A stretch of DNA of 64,000 nucleotides from Dryocosmus kuriphilus (GCA_038277395.1 CM076195.1:16748535-16812534); one strand, 5' to 3'. Numbered from the stretch's first letter, positions 1 through 11,275 are shown. The notes: generated from the letters alone by a model not told the origin. A program made the numbers and translations.

Positions 1-100
1 AGCGACTATAGAATCTCCGTGTATCGGTCTCTCTTTGCACTCAAATAAGAATTCGAATTTTGAAAAAAAAAAATATTTTTACATTCCCATCTCAATGAGA

Positions 101-1240
101 AAGGTATCTGTTTTGTGTGAAAACTAACTTTCGCGGATTTCATGAAATCTCGACGTTTCTTAATCCCCTGAATTCGAAAAAACATGTTTTACGTCGGTGT
201 CTGTCTGTCGTTGTCGTTGTTGTCTGTTAGCACAATAACTTTCGAAGGACTAATCGGATTGAATTGCATTTGGGCACAATCCTTTAAGGCGTAAAAAGAA
301 AGGATGAGTTCGTTAGCCAGCAGTTTTTGACCAAAGGTTCTGGTTTCATCCATCATAAATTCTTTCAAAAAACCCAAAACTCAAATTTCCCGCCAAACTA
401 TACAAGATACGAAAAAAATGATAATAAATAGTAATTGTCGCCTGTATATCGGATAGCATTCAAAAGACTAATGGTATTAGTTTATGCTTTAACACACTTT
501 TTGAAGGCTTAAAGATCAAAGTTTAAGTTCGTTAACCGGCCTTTTTTGATCAACGTTTCTGGTTTCATCCACCGAGAATGCTTATCATAAAATCAAACGT
601 TCAACTTTTCACCTAGACTATGCGATTTAAAAAAAAAGTGTTAAAAAACAGAGTTATTCGTCTCAAAAAGGTCTATAAATTTGCTTATAATCATTCTTCT
701 ATAAGACGGATATTTTTTGAGTTATTTGTAGAAAATATTATTAAATATTAAAAAATCCACTTTTCAGGAAAGCTATGCAACATACGAAAAAAATGTTAAA
801 AAGCAAAGCTGTTTGTCTCAAGGACTACAAGTTTTTTCTATACCATTTTTTGATACAATGTATATTTTTCGTTTTATCGGTCAACTGTATTATTAATAAC
901 AATCAGTAATTAAATTTTCTCATCAAACTATGCGAAATAGAAAAAAATGTAAAGAAGCGGAGTTGTTTATTTCAAAATATCTACGAATTTTCTTTATACT
1001 TTTATTGTAACACACATTGTTTTTGTTTTAATCGTAAAAAATGTTATTAAAAATCAAGAACTCAATTTTCCGTTGAACTATGCGAGCTGCGAAAAAAATG
1101 TCCAGGAGAAAAATTACTCATCTCAAAAAGGTTTACATATTTACTTTAAACTATTTTTTTGATAGGACTCATAGTTTTTGTTTTAATCGTGACAAATTTT
1201 ACTAAAAATAAAAAAAATTATTTTCATCCAAACTACAAAA
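101..1240 (+). repeat. Unclassified interspersed repeat, copy 1
   Basis: Starts near a GGTATYWG motif, then a TCTGTCTGTCGTTGTCG-type pyrimidine-rich stretch, then a conserved block ending in TTCGTTAGCCAGC and TTTTTGACCAA. From about 640 to 1240 there are roughly four diverged ~150-bp tandem units, each with TTTTTGATA, GTTTTAATCG, AACTATGCGA and GAAAAAAATGT blocks. The same order of blocks recurs near 41.6 and 45.6 kb. No coding potential is seen. The family is not recognised; it could be a non-autonomous DNA transposon or satellite-like repeat. Confidence 0.7.
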
Positions 1241-1274
1241 CGAAATATCACGTCTTGGAGAAACTTTATTGTAG

Positions 1275-1935
1275 TGGAATTTTGTATCACACGCATTACC
1301 ACGTGATGCATTAACGCGTGGGCCCACGTGGTAATGCCTGTAATGCAAAATTCCACAAGCAAGGTTTTTGCACTTACGTTTACATTGTCCTGACGTGACG
1401 TGGGAAGGCGTGGGATGATGCGATCTGTCGCCACACACCTTATGACGCATCAGAGGCAAATCAAAACTTTTGAATTTTTCGTCAGATGTGGGAAAGCGTC
1501 AGAAGCCGTAGTTCTTTTGTGGGCTCTGTGATTTCGTTTCAAAATCCATTTATTTGTCCTTCAAAAATGGAAGAATTGCTGATAGAGTGCGTTCGGTCAA
1601 ATCCCGTGTTGTGTGACCCCGCCAACCGGGATTATCGAGACCAACATGCACGGAAGGAGGCTTGGGAGGAAGTTGGTGAAAAGCTCAGAATTTCAGGTGG
1701 GTGAAAATAATCCACAAACATTTCCTCATCTTCTTCCTCTATGATATCCAAAACGCGGAGAACGTTCTTCTTTGGATGCTCAATATAGCTGATGGGGTCG
1801 CGCAATGTTCACCAGTGTGAGTTTTCCATATGCTAAGTGTCACATCAATTTGAACGCTTCTTGTGCCTGACGTGGACCCACGCAGCCTGACGTGACGTAG
1901 GCTCACTCATTAATGCATCACGTCAGAGTAATGTG
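1275..1935. mobile_element. Inverted-repeat-bounded unit, possible PIF/Harbinger relic
   Basis: A strong hairpin sits at 1275-1358: a ~32-bp arm starting GTGGAATTTTG and ending GCATTACCACGTG, with its reverse complement after an 18-nt loop. The other end (about 1862-1935) carries a related block in opposite orientation, sharing ACGTGATGCATTAA and TGACGTGACGT words. Between them is a MADF-domain exon. MADF/Myb-like proteins are the second protein of PIF/Harbinger transposons in animals, so a degenerate or non-autonomous Harbinger element is the favoured reading. No transposase DDE domain or clear 3-bp target duplication was found. Confidence 0.4.
1567..1696 (+). pseudogene. MADF-domain exon (N-terminal half), ends at a splice donor
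   Basis: An ATG with good context (AAAATGG) opens 43 codons matching the first helices of the MADF domain: LLIECVRSNPVLCDPAN, then a DYRDQHARKEAWEEV stretch that includes the family's typical D-Y-x-D and AWEEV residues. The frame runs to CAG|GTGGGT, a consensus 5' splice site at 1696/1697, and stops shortly after in the intron frame. MADF domains bind DNA and occur in host transcription factors and in the accessory protein of PIF/Harbinger transposons. The second half of the domain should lie in a downstream exon, which I could not find. An open minus-strand frame (about 1628-1795) overlaps the putative intron and encodes an acidic peptide with VLDIIEEEDEEMF, which might be transposase N-terminus but is not identified. 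Host exon versus transposon exon is unresolved. Confidence 0.55.
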
Positions 1936-2066
1936 CGAGCAGCCTAAGCGAGCTTCGCTTCCCACTATGCCCCCACCGCCAACCGTCAGCCATCACTAGC
2001 TAACCCTTTAAGGCTAGCTGCTCAATGGGCTGTCGGCAGTCTAGCCGGGTGCGGCAAACCGAGTAA

Positions 2067-2690
2067 ATAGGTGAGCTCTCGCCCGGTGAATACTCATGCC
2101 TTCTCCCTATCGACAGGCGCTCCTATGGTAGGCAGAAGACCGACAAGGATCGCAAGAAGTAGGCGCTCTTACACTCGCGATTCTCAAGAGACATCCCTCC
2201 GTCGAATGTGGTCAATGATCAGGCGCACTTAACATTTCCAACCCGAAGTCGCAGGAATGAAAATTGATAGGCGCTTCTATAATTGTTGTTTCACGCATCT
2301 TTAACCTCGTCTCGACGGTGTACGACCTTCATAATCGATAGGTGCTCTTACGATTATGAAAGTCCCATATAAATATTAACTAGTAGGCGCTCCTATAGTT
2401 ACCATTTATCACCAGAGTCCGATATTACCGACCTGAAAATAAGTGTATGATTTTCATGATCCATAGGCGCTCTTATGATTATTAAAACCTGGAACAAATG
2501 TCAATTGATGTGTGCTCCTATAATTACTACTTCTCACTTTCTTTGGGACCAATCCTCTCTTAGCTATTTCCATCAAATCAAGATATAAAGTAAATGGAAT
2601 TAATTTTCACCCAACAGGCGCTCCATTGGATGCCAATTTAGCCGAGGTAAATAATGACCGATAGGTGCTCCTATGATCATTATTTATCCT
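2067..2690. repeat. Array of hairpins with conserved 13-nt centre and variable arms
   Basis: Ten copies of a 13-nt centre, consensus ATAGGCGCTCCTA, start at 2113, 2159, 2219, 2267, 2338, 2383, 2463, 2508, 2614 and 2661. Each is flanked by arms that are complementary to each other but differ between copies. The best are 2324-2337 with 2351-2364 (13 of 14 pairs), 2369-2382 with 2396-2409 (12 of 14), 2646-2660 with 2674-2688 (12 of 15) and 2098-2112 with 2126-2140 (11 of 15). Two or three are weak. Centres fall into five doublets 45-48 bp apart. A degenerate eleventh centre may start at 2067. The centre itself can pair TAGG with CCTA around CGCT. The family is not recognised. Confidence 0.75.
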
Positions 2691-3382
2691 TAAACTAGAA
2701 AGATACACCAGCGACCCACACCTTGTCATTCTGAGGTATTAACCTCTCTTTATGACTTACCGGACCTACTTTAGAGGCGGAGACGCGCTAATTCGACAAG
2801 TGTGTTCTGCTAATTCGCCTGGGTATCTCTAAGGACTTTTTCCGAACCCCATTTGTTTGCATTTTGACGACACGTATCGTGATTATAATTAAAGGACCCG
2901 GAATAAGAGAGAACCGATCACCTTCCGCCTCCGTTCCGACAAATTAATAAATTTATACCGTAGAATCACACACCCACACACACTATGGAATATGGTGACC
3001 GCATTCACACTACATTCACGCTTAAAACTGTAATACCGAGTCACACACATTCAGCACTGTAAAATTATAAGAGAATAAACAAATTATTATTTTGCTAACC
3101 AAAAAAGGATCGTTTTTAATTATCTTTAAACACCTAACCCTAACCAAAGATGTTATATACATAGATGCGGTTAGGGTCACTGGTGGGGACGACCGATATA
3201 TATATATATATATATATACATATATCTAACTACATTTTCGTCTATTCTTTGCTATAAGCAGTTACTGCCCTCTATCAGACCTCGGATACTTTAAAAAGAG
3301 GCCGGGGCAACTTGGTGGGGATAGCCCCACCACCGCGACGAAGTAATATGTGAGACAAGGAACTAGGTTTCTTCGTCTCTTC
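2691..3382. other. Non-coding stretch with (TA)n and CT-rich text
   Basis: No gene is seen. It has a small palindrome GAGGTATTAACCTC near 2732, an AATAAA at about 3074, a short CCTAACCCTAACC / GGTTAGGG inverted pair (3133-3145 and 3169-3176), and a (TA)n run at 3196-3227. It may be the 3' part of whatever unit carries the hairpin array, but nothing shows that directly. Confidence 0.5.
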
Positions 3383-5902
3383 CATTACTTTTTCCACTGC
3401 CGCTTGGTGTAAAGTCGAAAATGCACGAACGAAAACGAGCGGTTAGTCGGTGAGTTGTCCTTGTTACAAGCTGCTCGCGTAAGTCGAAAATGCACGAACA
3501 CGAACAATTGCAGCACTCACCGACGATAGCCGACTTCGCGTTCGCGACTGATCGGTTTCGACCTTGAAGCCTTTGAAGACATTTGGAGGATGGAGTTGAT
3601 TTTTCGTTTTTAATCAAATCGGCGTTAACGTGAGAAGTTAGCTGACGTTACATTTTTATCTCTATTGTCATTGGTCTAATACTTGATAATGAAGATAGCA
3701 TTGACCAGAAAGGCGTCAAATATGAATTTTTCAAATGTAGCAGAAAGACTTAAAATAACATGTAATGAAGTCTTGAAATATTTAATCATTATGTTTTTAA
3801 GGAATTCTTATGAAATGTTTTAGACGATCTGATTCTACAGCGAGTAAATTGTAAGACACTGGAGGTTTGTAAAGCTAAAATATATTTGATATATATGTAT
3901 GGCATTTTGAGGTTAGGTTAATATCTATTACTTTCAAGTGGTTTCATTTTACATTATCTATGATTTATTTTTCAATTAATTTTATATATTCTAAAGTTAA
4001 AATGATAATCAACAAAAAAAAAATCAATAATCAATTTCATTTTCGAATAACATTGAACATTATCACTTAGCTGTTTTTTTTAGTTTGCAAAAAACATTCT
4101 AATTTTTTATTTTTTGAAATTTTTGTTTGAAACACGTTGTTCCTACTTTAATTTGAAAACATAAAGACTAGAAACTATTGAGGAATAAACATTTTTAAAG
4201 AACGCACAATTGTCAAAACAAGTGATCATAAAAATACGATAAACAGAGTTTTTATTCAAAATAACCTATAAATAATCATTACATGGTATAATTTTGTTCA
4301 ATGTTATTCGAAAATGGAATAAACAAGCATTTTGATAAATTAAAAAATATGTTTTAAAGTGGGTTTAGCGAGAATCGAACGCGCAATCTTGTGACTATCA
4401 GCCAAGCACTCTACCAGGGAGCTACCGGCGCTTGGAAATACTTTTACAATAGCTCGATGACCATCCGTTCCTCAAGTTTGAAACGCATTTTTCTCGAAAA
4501 TGAGCTAGAATTGCGTCTTCTTGATTTTTCTCAGAAAATCTCTGGTACATACCTTTCATTGACGAGAGTATCAATTCAAACAAAAAACACCATACATAAA
4601 GGTCCCCTTGTTAGTAAAATTTAACGGAAGCATATTAAAAAGAATTAAAAAGTAGAAGAATGTAAAAGCAGGAATAGAAAAGCTTAAAATAATTTCCCTT
4701 TGGGAACGCTATATCGAATTGAAATTTATGGATTGTTTTCTTATTAATAAATATTTTGTATTATATTGTCATATTATAGCATTTATGTAACCTACTTTTT
4801 TCATTATTAAATCGTTTTATAACTTACATACATTCGAAAAATATTCAAATTTATATTTATTTATATTTTAATAATTTATTTAAACGTGTTAAAAGTCCAT
4901 TAATCTCTGCTAACATTGAGGAGAATACATTACAGATGAGATCTGTTCAAATGTGTGAATTAAAATAATTTTAATTCTAGGGATAAATTGATTAGAATTA
5001 AAATTTCAAAACTTATAACATATATTCCACATGAAGGAAATAAAAAAATTTATTATGTCTTGTTTTGAAAATTGTGCGTTTTATTAAAACTGTTTATTCT
5101 TCAATAGTTTCTAGTCTTTATGTTTTTAAATTAATGTAAGAACAATGTGTTTCAAACAAAAATCTCAAAAAATACAAAATTAAAATGTTTTCTGCAAACT
5201 AAAAGAAAAACACATAAGTCATAATGTTCAATGTTATTCGAAAATGAAATTGATTATTGATTTTTTTTTTATTGATTACCATTTTAACTTTAGAACATTT
5301 AAAATTAATTGAAAAATAAATCATAGATAATGAAAAATGAAACCACTTGAAAGTAATAGATATTAACCTAACCTCAAAATGCCATACGTATATATCCAAT
5401 ATATTTTAGCTTTACAAACCTCCAGTGTCTTACAATTTACTCGCTGTAGAACCAGATCTTCTAAAACATTTCATAAGAATTCCTGAAAAACATAATGATT
5501 AAATATTTCGAGACTTCATTACATGTATATTTGAAGTCTTTCTGCTAAATTTGACAAATTCATATTTAACGCGTTTCTGTTCAATGCTTTCTTCATTATC
5601 AAGTATTAGACCAATGAGAAAAGAGATAAAAATATAACGTCAGCTAACTTCTCACGTTAACGCCGATTTTATTAAAAATAAAAAATCAAATCCATCCTCC
5701 AAATGTCTTCAAACGCTTCAAAGTCGAAACCGATCAGTCGCGAATGCCAAGTCGGCTATCGTCGGTGAGTGCTGCAATCGTTCATGTTCGTGCATTTTCG
5801 GCGTACACGACCAGGTTGTAACAAGGACAACTCACCGTATCACCGTTCGTTTTCGTTCGTGCATTTTCGACTTTACACGAAGCGGCAGTGGAAACTGTAA
5901 TG
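3383..5902. mobile_element. Fold-back DNA element with ~0.84-kb inverted arms
   Basis: The left arm (about 3383-4225) reappears as its reverse complement at about 5050-5902. Outer ends share CATTAC..TTTCCACTGCC followed by GTGTAAAGTCGAAAATGCAC. Inside the arms two GTCGAAAATGCACGAAC words form a subterminal direct repeat. The arms are clearly homologous but carry many differences, so the copy is old. The ~0.8-kb centre has no transposase; it holds a tRNA-like segment. Long inverted arms with no coding centre fit a fold-back or non-autonomous long-TIR transposon. No target-site duplication could be called, so the superfamily is unknown. Confidence 0.75.
4361..4436 (-). pseudogene. tRNA-like segment (SINE head or tRNA pseudogene)
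   Basis: On the minus strand an A-box-like TAGCTCCCTGGTAGAGTGC is followed ~30 nt later by a B-box-like GCGTTCGATTCTCGC with a mostly paired T arm. The acceptor ends do not pair and the anticodon arm is imperfect, so this is unlikely to be a working tRNA. It lies in the centre of the fold-back element, which suggests an inserted tRNA-derived SINE or a captured tRNA. Confidence 0.5.
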
Positions 5903-5967
5903 TATGTATATATTATACGTAGAAAGGTTTGACAATTATATTTACTTTTCATTTTAAAAAAAAAATG

Positions 5968-6683
5968 GGTAATTATGTAGATAAGGGGCTTTTCCGAATT
6001 TGGACTTTTTCACTCCGTTTTTTTTTTTTGAAAAGCTTTATTTTAGCACCAAAATAAACAATCAGTCTGCGGAGGTCGAAAAAATTTATTATTTTAATAA
6101 TACAGACGGCTCCACCTTTTTCGTCGCTCTTTCGCCGAACCCTTTCCAAATTCTTTGCCTTTTTTCTAATCTTCTGTATTTTCACAACAAACGACATTGG
6201 AAAGGGGGTAAGATGCGACTTGACATGCCCGACGCGGAGGTGTTTCCGAGTTTGGGGCGCATCTTGTCCCCTTTCCAATGTCTTTTGTTGCACTAATCTT
6301 TGATCGATTTGAAAAGTGGTTGTTATTAAGTTGGTTGACATGGTATTTTTTTTTTGTAGACATGGTAATGAAGTATTACTTACGCTATATAGCGACTTTT
6401 TTTTATTTCTAAAATTCCATTCTGGTCTTTTTTTTGTTTACTACGTGAAAAAAGTATGTTTTAGTGCAGAAGTGAATAATTTAATGAGGCAGCGTGCAAT
6501 TATTTCCACAGAATTGTACTTTTGCACGTAACCTCAAAATTTGTAACTTTTTTCCTAAAAATAAGAAAAGCAATAACTTTCTCGAGCTCCGCAGGCTGAT
6601 TGTTTATTTTAAATAAAGCTTTTTACAAAAAAAAGGAGTGAAAAAGTTCAAATTCGGAAAAGCCCCTTATCTACATAATTACC
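5968..6683. mobile_element. MITE, 716 bp, with 8-bp target duplication
   Basis: Terminal inverted repeats of about 115 bp begin GGTAATTATGTAGATAAGG and GGCTTTTCCGAATTTG. They are flanked by an exact 8-bp direct repeat AAAAAATG at 5960-5967 and 6684-6691. An 8-bp duplication is typical of hAT, P and Merlin-type transposons. The repeat is A-rich, so it is weaker evidence than a complex word would be. A second palindrome is nested inside, at 6184-6213 with 6264-6293 (around GACATTGGAAAGGGG and its complement). No transposase is present; the open frames here come from the palindromes. Confidence 0.75.
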
Positions 6684-6691
6684 AAAAAATG

Positions 6692-7346
6692 TTTTATTGA
6701 AACAAAATTTTATTCTTTGGGACATATTCATAATAAACTATAACATTAACAAAATAACATCATAATTTAATACGAAATACTCATAACAAATTTTTAATTT
6801 TCAGCAAAATATCAATTTCAAATATTATATTTGAAACCGCACTAATTGCTTATGGATATCTTTGCGGGTGGAAGGGCTTGGCGGGGAAACTACTGCTTTT
6901 TGACTACAGAGACTTCTAACTTTAGCAGCACCCAACTAATCTCTTACCGCATCTATTGTATCTAATATCTTTGCCCTAACTAGACTGAAGCGTTCGTTAA
7001 GACATTCAACTGGAGGTAAAACGGATCATCACAAACCCATTAACGCTCAAGATAGGGGACCGAAACATTTTTTTTAGATATTAGTATATTAAAGAAAAAG
7101 GTTCAGACTTTGATTTGAGTCCTATTAGGAGTCTCTAGAACTTCAGGATGGCGCCCTACGTTGTCTCAAAGAAATTTCCAAAAATATCAATTTTCTCAAA
7201 AACCTGACTCGCAAAAGTAGTTAGAGCTTCCTTGTTTTACATAGCAGTATAATGGACATTATATTTTAAAAACGCAACAATGTTGTAATTTTGAAGATAG
7301 AAATATTAAAGCTTATTAATCTCTATAATCTTTAAAGGAATGAACC
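6692..7346. other. No feature recognised
   Basis: AT-rich sequence without a long open frame, repeat structure or RNA gene that I can support. Confidence 0.5.
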
Positions 7347-8257
7347 ATTAAGAGTGTTGGTTAAACAAGATTTAAAATGCTTACCCTTGGATGTACGGCG
7401 CTGAGTCCGCATATCATTGTATTCTCCACCTTTCGACGGGAAGAAAGAAAACTCACAAAATATCCGAGGTCTGGCGTGATCCTCGGGTCCACAGGATGCT
7501 GCTGTGTGTATACTTGTCTGATCAAGTAATTATATTTTGGTAAATTTCCTGATTTACTTCGCGAATAAAATTGACAGATCGTACATGTGAGAATCTTATA
7601 TTTGTGTTCTACTTTGTCATCTGATCTACTCGTAGAATCTGATCGGGCTGCTCTAGCGCTCCTGACGGTTTATTAAGTTATCGGAGCCCTTACTTATCAA
7701 CCTCTGCAGTTTCGATGCAAGACACATCTGGGGATAAGGCAGCTTCCACTTGAGAAATAAAAATTTGAATAAAATTGCTTAAACAAATATAGAAACAGTT
7801 TTTGCAGTTACTATCTTTAAGTGGACCAATTTTATAGATAAGAAAATGTATAATTTTATGTAAATTTTCAAATTCAGGTATTTCTAAATTCCTAGATGTA
7901 TCTTGCTTCGAAACTGCAGAGGTCCATAATTAAGGGCTCCGATATCTTAGTGCACAGTCAGGAACGCCAGTGTAGCCTGATCATATGACAAAGTACAACA
8001 CAAATATACGAACCTCAAACGTACAATCTGTAAGTTTTATTCGCGAAATAAATCGGGATATTTCCCACAATATAATTATTTCATCAGTACAAGGATATAC
8101 AGAACAACATCCTATAGACCCGAGAATCACGTCAGGCCCAGGATATTTTGTGAATTTTCTTTCTTCCCTTCAAAAGGTGGAGAATACAATTATATGTGGA
8201 GTCGGGCCGTATATCCAAGGGCAAGCATGTTAAATTTTGTTTAACTAACACTCTTAA
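7347..8257. mobile_element. Fold-back element with ~0.38-kb arms
   Basis: The left arm 7347-7737 matches the reverse complement of 7888-8257. Shared words include TTAAACAA, CCCTTGGAT, TGTATTCTCCACCTTT, CTCGGGTC and GGACCTCTGCAGTTTCGA-like text. The ~150-bp centre is AT-rich and non-coding. No target duplication was found at the arm ends. Small open frames in the arms are not protein-like. It is probably a non-autonomous DNA transposon of unknown superfamily. Confidence 0.7.
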
Positions 8258-8393
8258 GAAGCATAATCTTTGGATATATAGCCGAAACTGGTTAAACTCA
8301 AGCTCTAAACTTACCAATGGAATTGCCTCATTTTACTCAACAAATAATTCAACTAATATGCTTTATATACGTAAAGCAACTCCTGTTTTAAAT

Positions 8394-8553
8394 AGAAGTG
8401 TGTCTACAGAGCGAAAACCTACCTAATTTCAATACTGTTTGCGTAAAATTCGATTTTCGAATTCTCACCTCAACAAACGTGAACACTCGAAAATCACATT
8501 TTACGCAAAAAGTATTAAAATTATATAGGTTTTCGCTCTCTAGACATACTTCT
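8394..8553. mobile_element. Short palindromic MITE (160 bp)
   Basis: Arms 8394-8460 and 8487-8553 are imperfect reverse complements: AGAAGTGTGTCTACAGAGCG against its partner, with a GAGCGAAAACCTA core and a TTGCGTAAAAT inner core. A 26-bp loop separates them. This is a typical snap-back MITE shape. No target duplication is visible. Confidence 0.7.
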
Positions 8554-10204
8554 GATTGAAAAAGAGCTTACATATTTAGTATCTAAACAATATTTAGGTC
8601 TTTCATTTATTGAGTAATACAAGGTGATTGAATTTTGAGATTAAGGCTTGAGTCGAACAGCATCAAGGCTGTTGGAGCGAGGACAAGAAATGTCGAAATA
8701 TATAGGGTCATTCAAGTCTATACTAAACTTCCAAAATCAGAGATTATGTTTTCAAAAGGCACTTTACAAATATTCGTGCGCCCGGGAAGCGGATTCGCTG
8801 TGGCAAGAGGTTCGCCTAGTTTACAGTTTATCGGAAAAAAGAAAATATCTGCAAAATAGCGAAAGTAGAAAAGTATGAATATGAGGGTAGCAGCCAGCAG
8901 GGCGGAGCGGAAAGATGCTCTCGCATGGAAGTAACGTTACCACCATCAAGCTTATTTCTAAGTGATTTTTTAGGGACAGAAGCGGCATTGTAACTGCACA
9001 CGGCACAATGGTTGCTCTTGTTATTTCACTGCATTTCCTATTTTGCACAGAAAAATCGGAATCCATGTGAAAACTGTGAATAATACGATCAACTTCATCC
9101 AGTATTTTTTTATATATAGGTGAGTTAAAAGTCGGCAATAAAGGTATTTACATCATGTGGGAACCTTTCAACTTTAACAGTTTTTTTTTTATTTTCAAAA
9201 TTAAAACTGCTTATTTGTTGCAATTTATAATGATGAAGCCTGAACAGTTACAAATCATTTGTTATTAAATTTGAAATCTGCTGCATAGAATTTATTTTTA
9301 TATTTAAACCCTCCGACTACACACTCCACATTATCTACGTTATCTGCCGAAACAGTTGATAATTTTTATAAATATACATACATTATATTAAGAAACAATA
9401 AAGTGTTTTAAACAAGACTCAACTGTTCTTCATTATTTTTTACTTTGTCGAACTCTAATAATAAATAATCCCTAGCAGAAGCTTCTGAAACAGAGTTGTT
9501 TCCGACGCTATACAATCGTTTCCAAGTTTTTTCGAACCTTTCAAAATTCTGTATCCGATTCTTTCCAAAAATTTGTGATAGAAGCTAAATATCACATTTA
9601 AAGAAAAATTCTTAATTCCATTTGTGACCGACTGATGAGATATTCTCAATAAGTTGAATTTTGCGCTCGAAATTGGTAAAAATTTCTGACAGAAGCAAAA
9701 AACGTCAAATGCAGATTTAGGAAAGAGTTTCAAAAAAAAAATTGTACACAGACCAATCCGAAATTTCCTTTTCGAAACTTTACCAGGGATTTTCGATACA
9801 CAAGATTCGGAGATTTTAAAAACTTGCCAATTATATATTCTCAATGTAAAACTTATATCTCTTTCATAATATTTTAATCTTCTCTCTACGAATTTCAATT
9901 TTTGTATTTTTATTCGACGAAAAATAGTACTTTTCTGAGTATGTTGCTGATTTCGGGAATGTCAGTAATATTAGTCTATTATAGAGAGTTTGCATGGATT
10001 AAAAAAATATGTTTATTCAAAATTTCATGATCTAAACTTTTTTTGGTAAAAACGCTTTTCTTTAATTTTAAGTACTTTTTATCTATTTAAAATTGATTGA
10101 AAATGTCGGTTCAGAATACTATATCTGAATGAATCGCCATTATGATAACGTCTGCTATACGAAGATTCTCACCCGTGCACAAAAGTAATGACGCATGCGT
10201 AATT
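8554..10204. other. Non-coding or unassigned stretch
   Basis: Two overlapping open frames (8648-8878 plus, 8821-9138 minus) and one of 147 codons (9455-9898 minus) occur here. None shows a recognisable domain. The last is phenylalanine/lysine-rich and looks like the by-product of repeated TTTCCAAAAATTT-type text. I do not call a gene. Confidence 0.4.
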
Positions 10205-11275
10205 AGTTTAGTTTAGTTTTGTTTAATTTAGTTTATTGGTGGGCGGAAAGCCCTGATAGAGTCCCCCCTGGCGCTCAAGCTATAAGCTTATTGTGCCATA
10301 AACCTTAAAAGTGCGCTTCTAATGAACGATTTCAGACCTCCTAATACATTCCAAAATATCGCCCCCGTTTAACGTTGTGGCTTCCTGGGATTCCATGAAA
10401 TTAGTCCGGCAAGTACCGGATATTGGCATAGAATATGCAGGGATATCTCATCGCCCTTGCCGCATTTCTCCACTATGTCGTGGGACTGAGTCCCATTTTG
10501 TGCTTGTGGTAGTTCAAATGGTTGTGTCCTGTTTTTGGCGGCCATTTTAATGCAGCATGACACTAGTCTCAGCAACAGTTCCGGGCCTAAATATACTTTT
10601 GTTACAGCATTCTTCGCCAACTAGTCCGCTTTATCGTTGCCCTTGATCCCTTTGTGACCAGAGCCCCACACGAGGGCCACATTAATCCTCTCTGACAGTT
10701 AGTTTAATGCTTTTTTGCATTTCCAAATCAGTTCTGATGTTATATCCGGTTTGGCAACTACAATTTTTGTCGCTTGGCTATCTAAAAAGATTGTGGTTTA
10801 CCTGAAAACCACGTTTTCCTCTATCAGTGTTTCAGGACAGCAGCGTACAGCTAAGTCTTCCGCCTGAAAGACGGTGGCATGTTGTCCAAACGAGACCTCC
10901 ATTCCCCTTCTTCTTCACTGTCAAAAATTCCTGCTCCTGAACCTCCTTCCCCTTTGGAACCATCTGTATACCAGATTTCCCCTTGGAGGAGTGGGTTACC
11001 ATATGTTTTCCACACATGCTTGCTTGGGATGAGGACACGGTAAGCCTTGTTAAGTTGAGCTCGTTTTGCTGTTTTGTCTTGCCCCCTTCCTTGAGTTTTC
11101 AGTCTGCTGTTATCCTCTGGGAGCCTCATATGTTTAGTCCCCCACGTCCATCTGCCTGGGCTTACAAGGCGGCCGATCGTCCGAGCTACCCTGGTTGTTA
11201 TTGCAACGTGTAGAGGCTTTTCGAAGAGCAAGTAGGCTAAAGCCGTGGTCGTAGTTTTCATTGCTCTCCGTATTG
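10205..11275 (-). mobile_element. LINE 3' fragment with RNase H domain (R1/I/Jockey group)
   Basis: Minus-strand frames give an RNase H start IWYTDGSKGEGGSGAGIF (about 10950-11010), where YTDGS holds the first catalytic Asp. Upstream of it in the protein is the usual connector (10851-11261 frame). Downstream, across frameshifts, is a C-terminal tail (10369-10620) starting LAKNAVTKVYLG and containing a LHILCQYPVL zinc-like remnant. The 3' end runs into repeated TTTAGTTTAGTTTTG at about 10205, as expected of a LINE tail read on minus. RT and endonuclease are missing, a common 5' truncation. Several frame breaks make it inactive. Confidence 0.75.

Noticed and set aside
3133..3176. CCTAACCCTAACC and GGTTAGGG resembling telomere repeats
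   Set aside because: Only two imperfect units in inverted order; insect telomeres of the TTAGG type need long arrays.
4361..4436. Functional tRNA gene
   Set aside because: Acceptor ends do not pair and the anticodon arm is irregular, so I keep it as tRNA-like only; the same holds for 17403-17478, 26215-26300 and 32790-32860.
5973..6341. 122-codon minus frame inside the MITE
   Set aside because: It is created by the palindromic ends, with no domain; a mirrored frame exists on the other strand.
9630..9690. CTGATGAG followed by CGAAA, a possible hammerhead ribozyme core
   Set aside because: The GAAA does not follow the short stem directly and stems I and III do not pair.
9455..9898. 147-codon minus frame
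   Set aside because: Phe/Lys/Ile-rich, overlaps repeated TTTC/AAAATTT text, no domain or start context.
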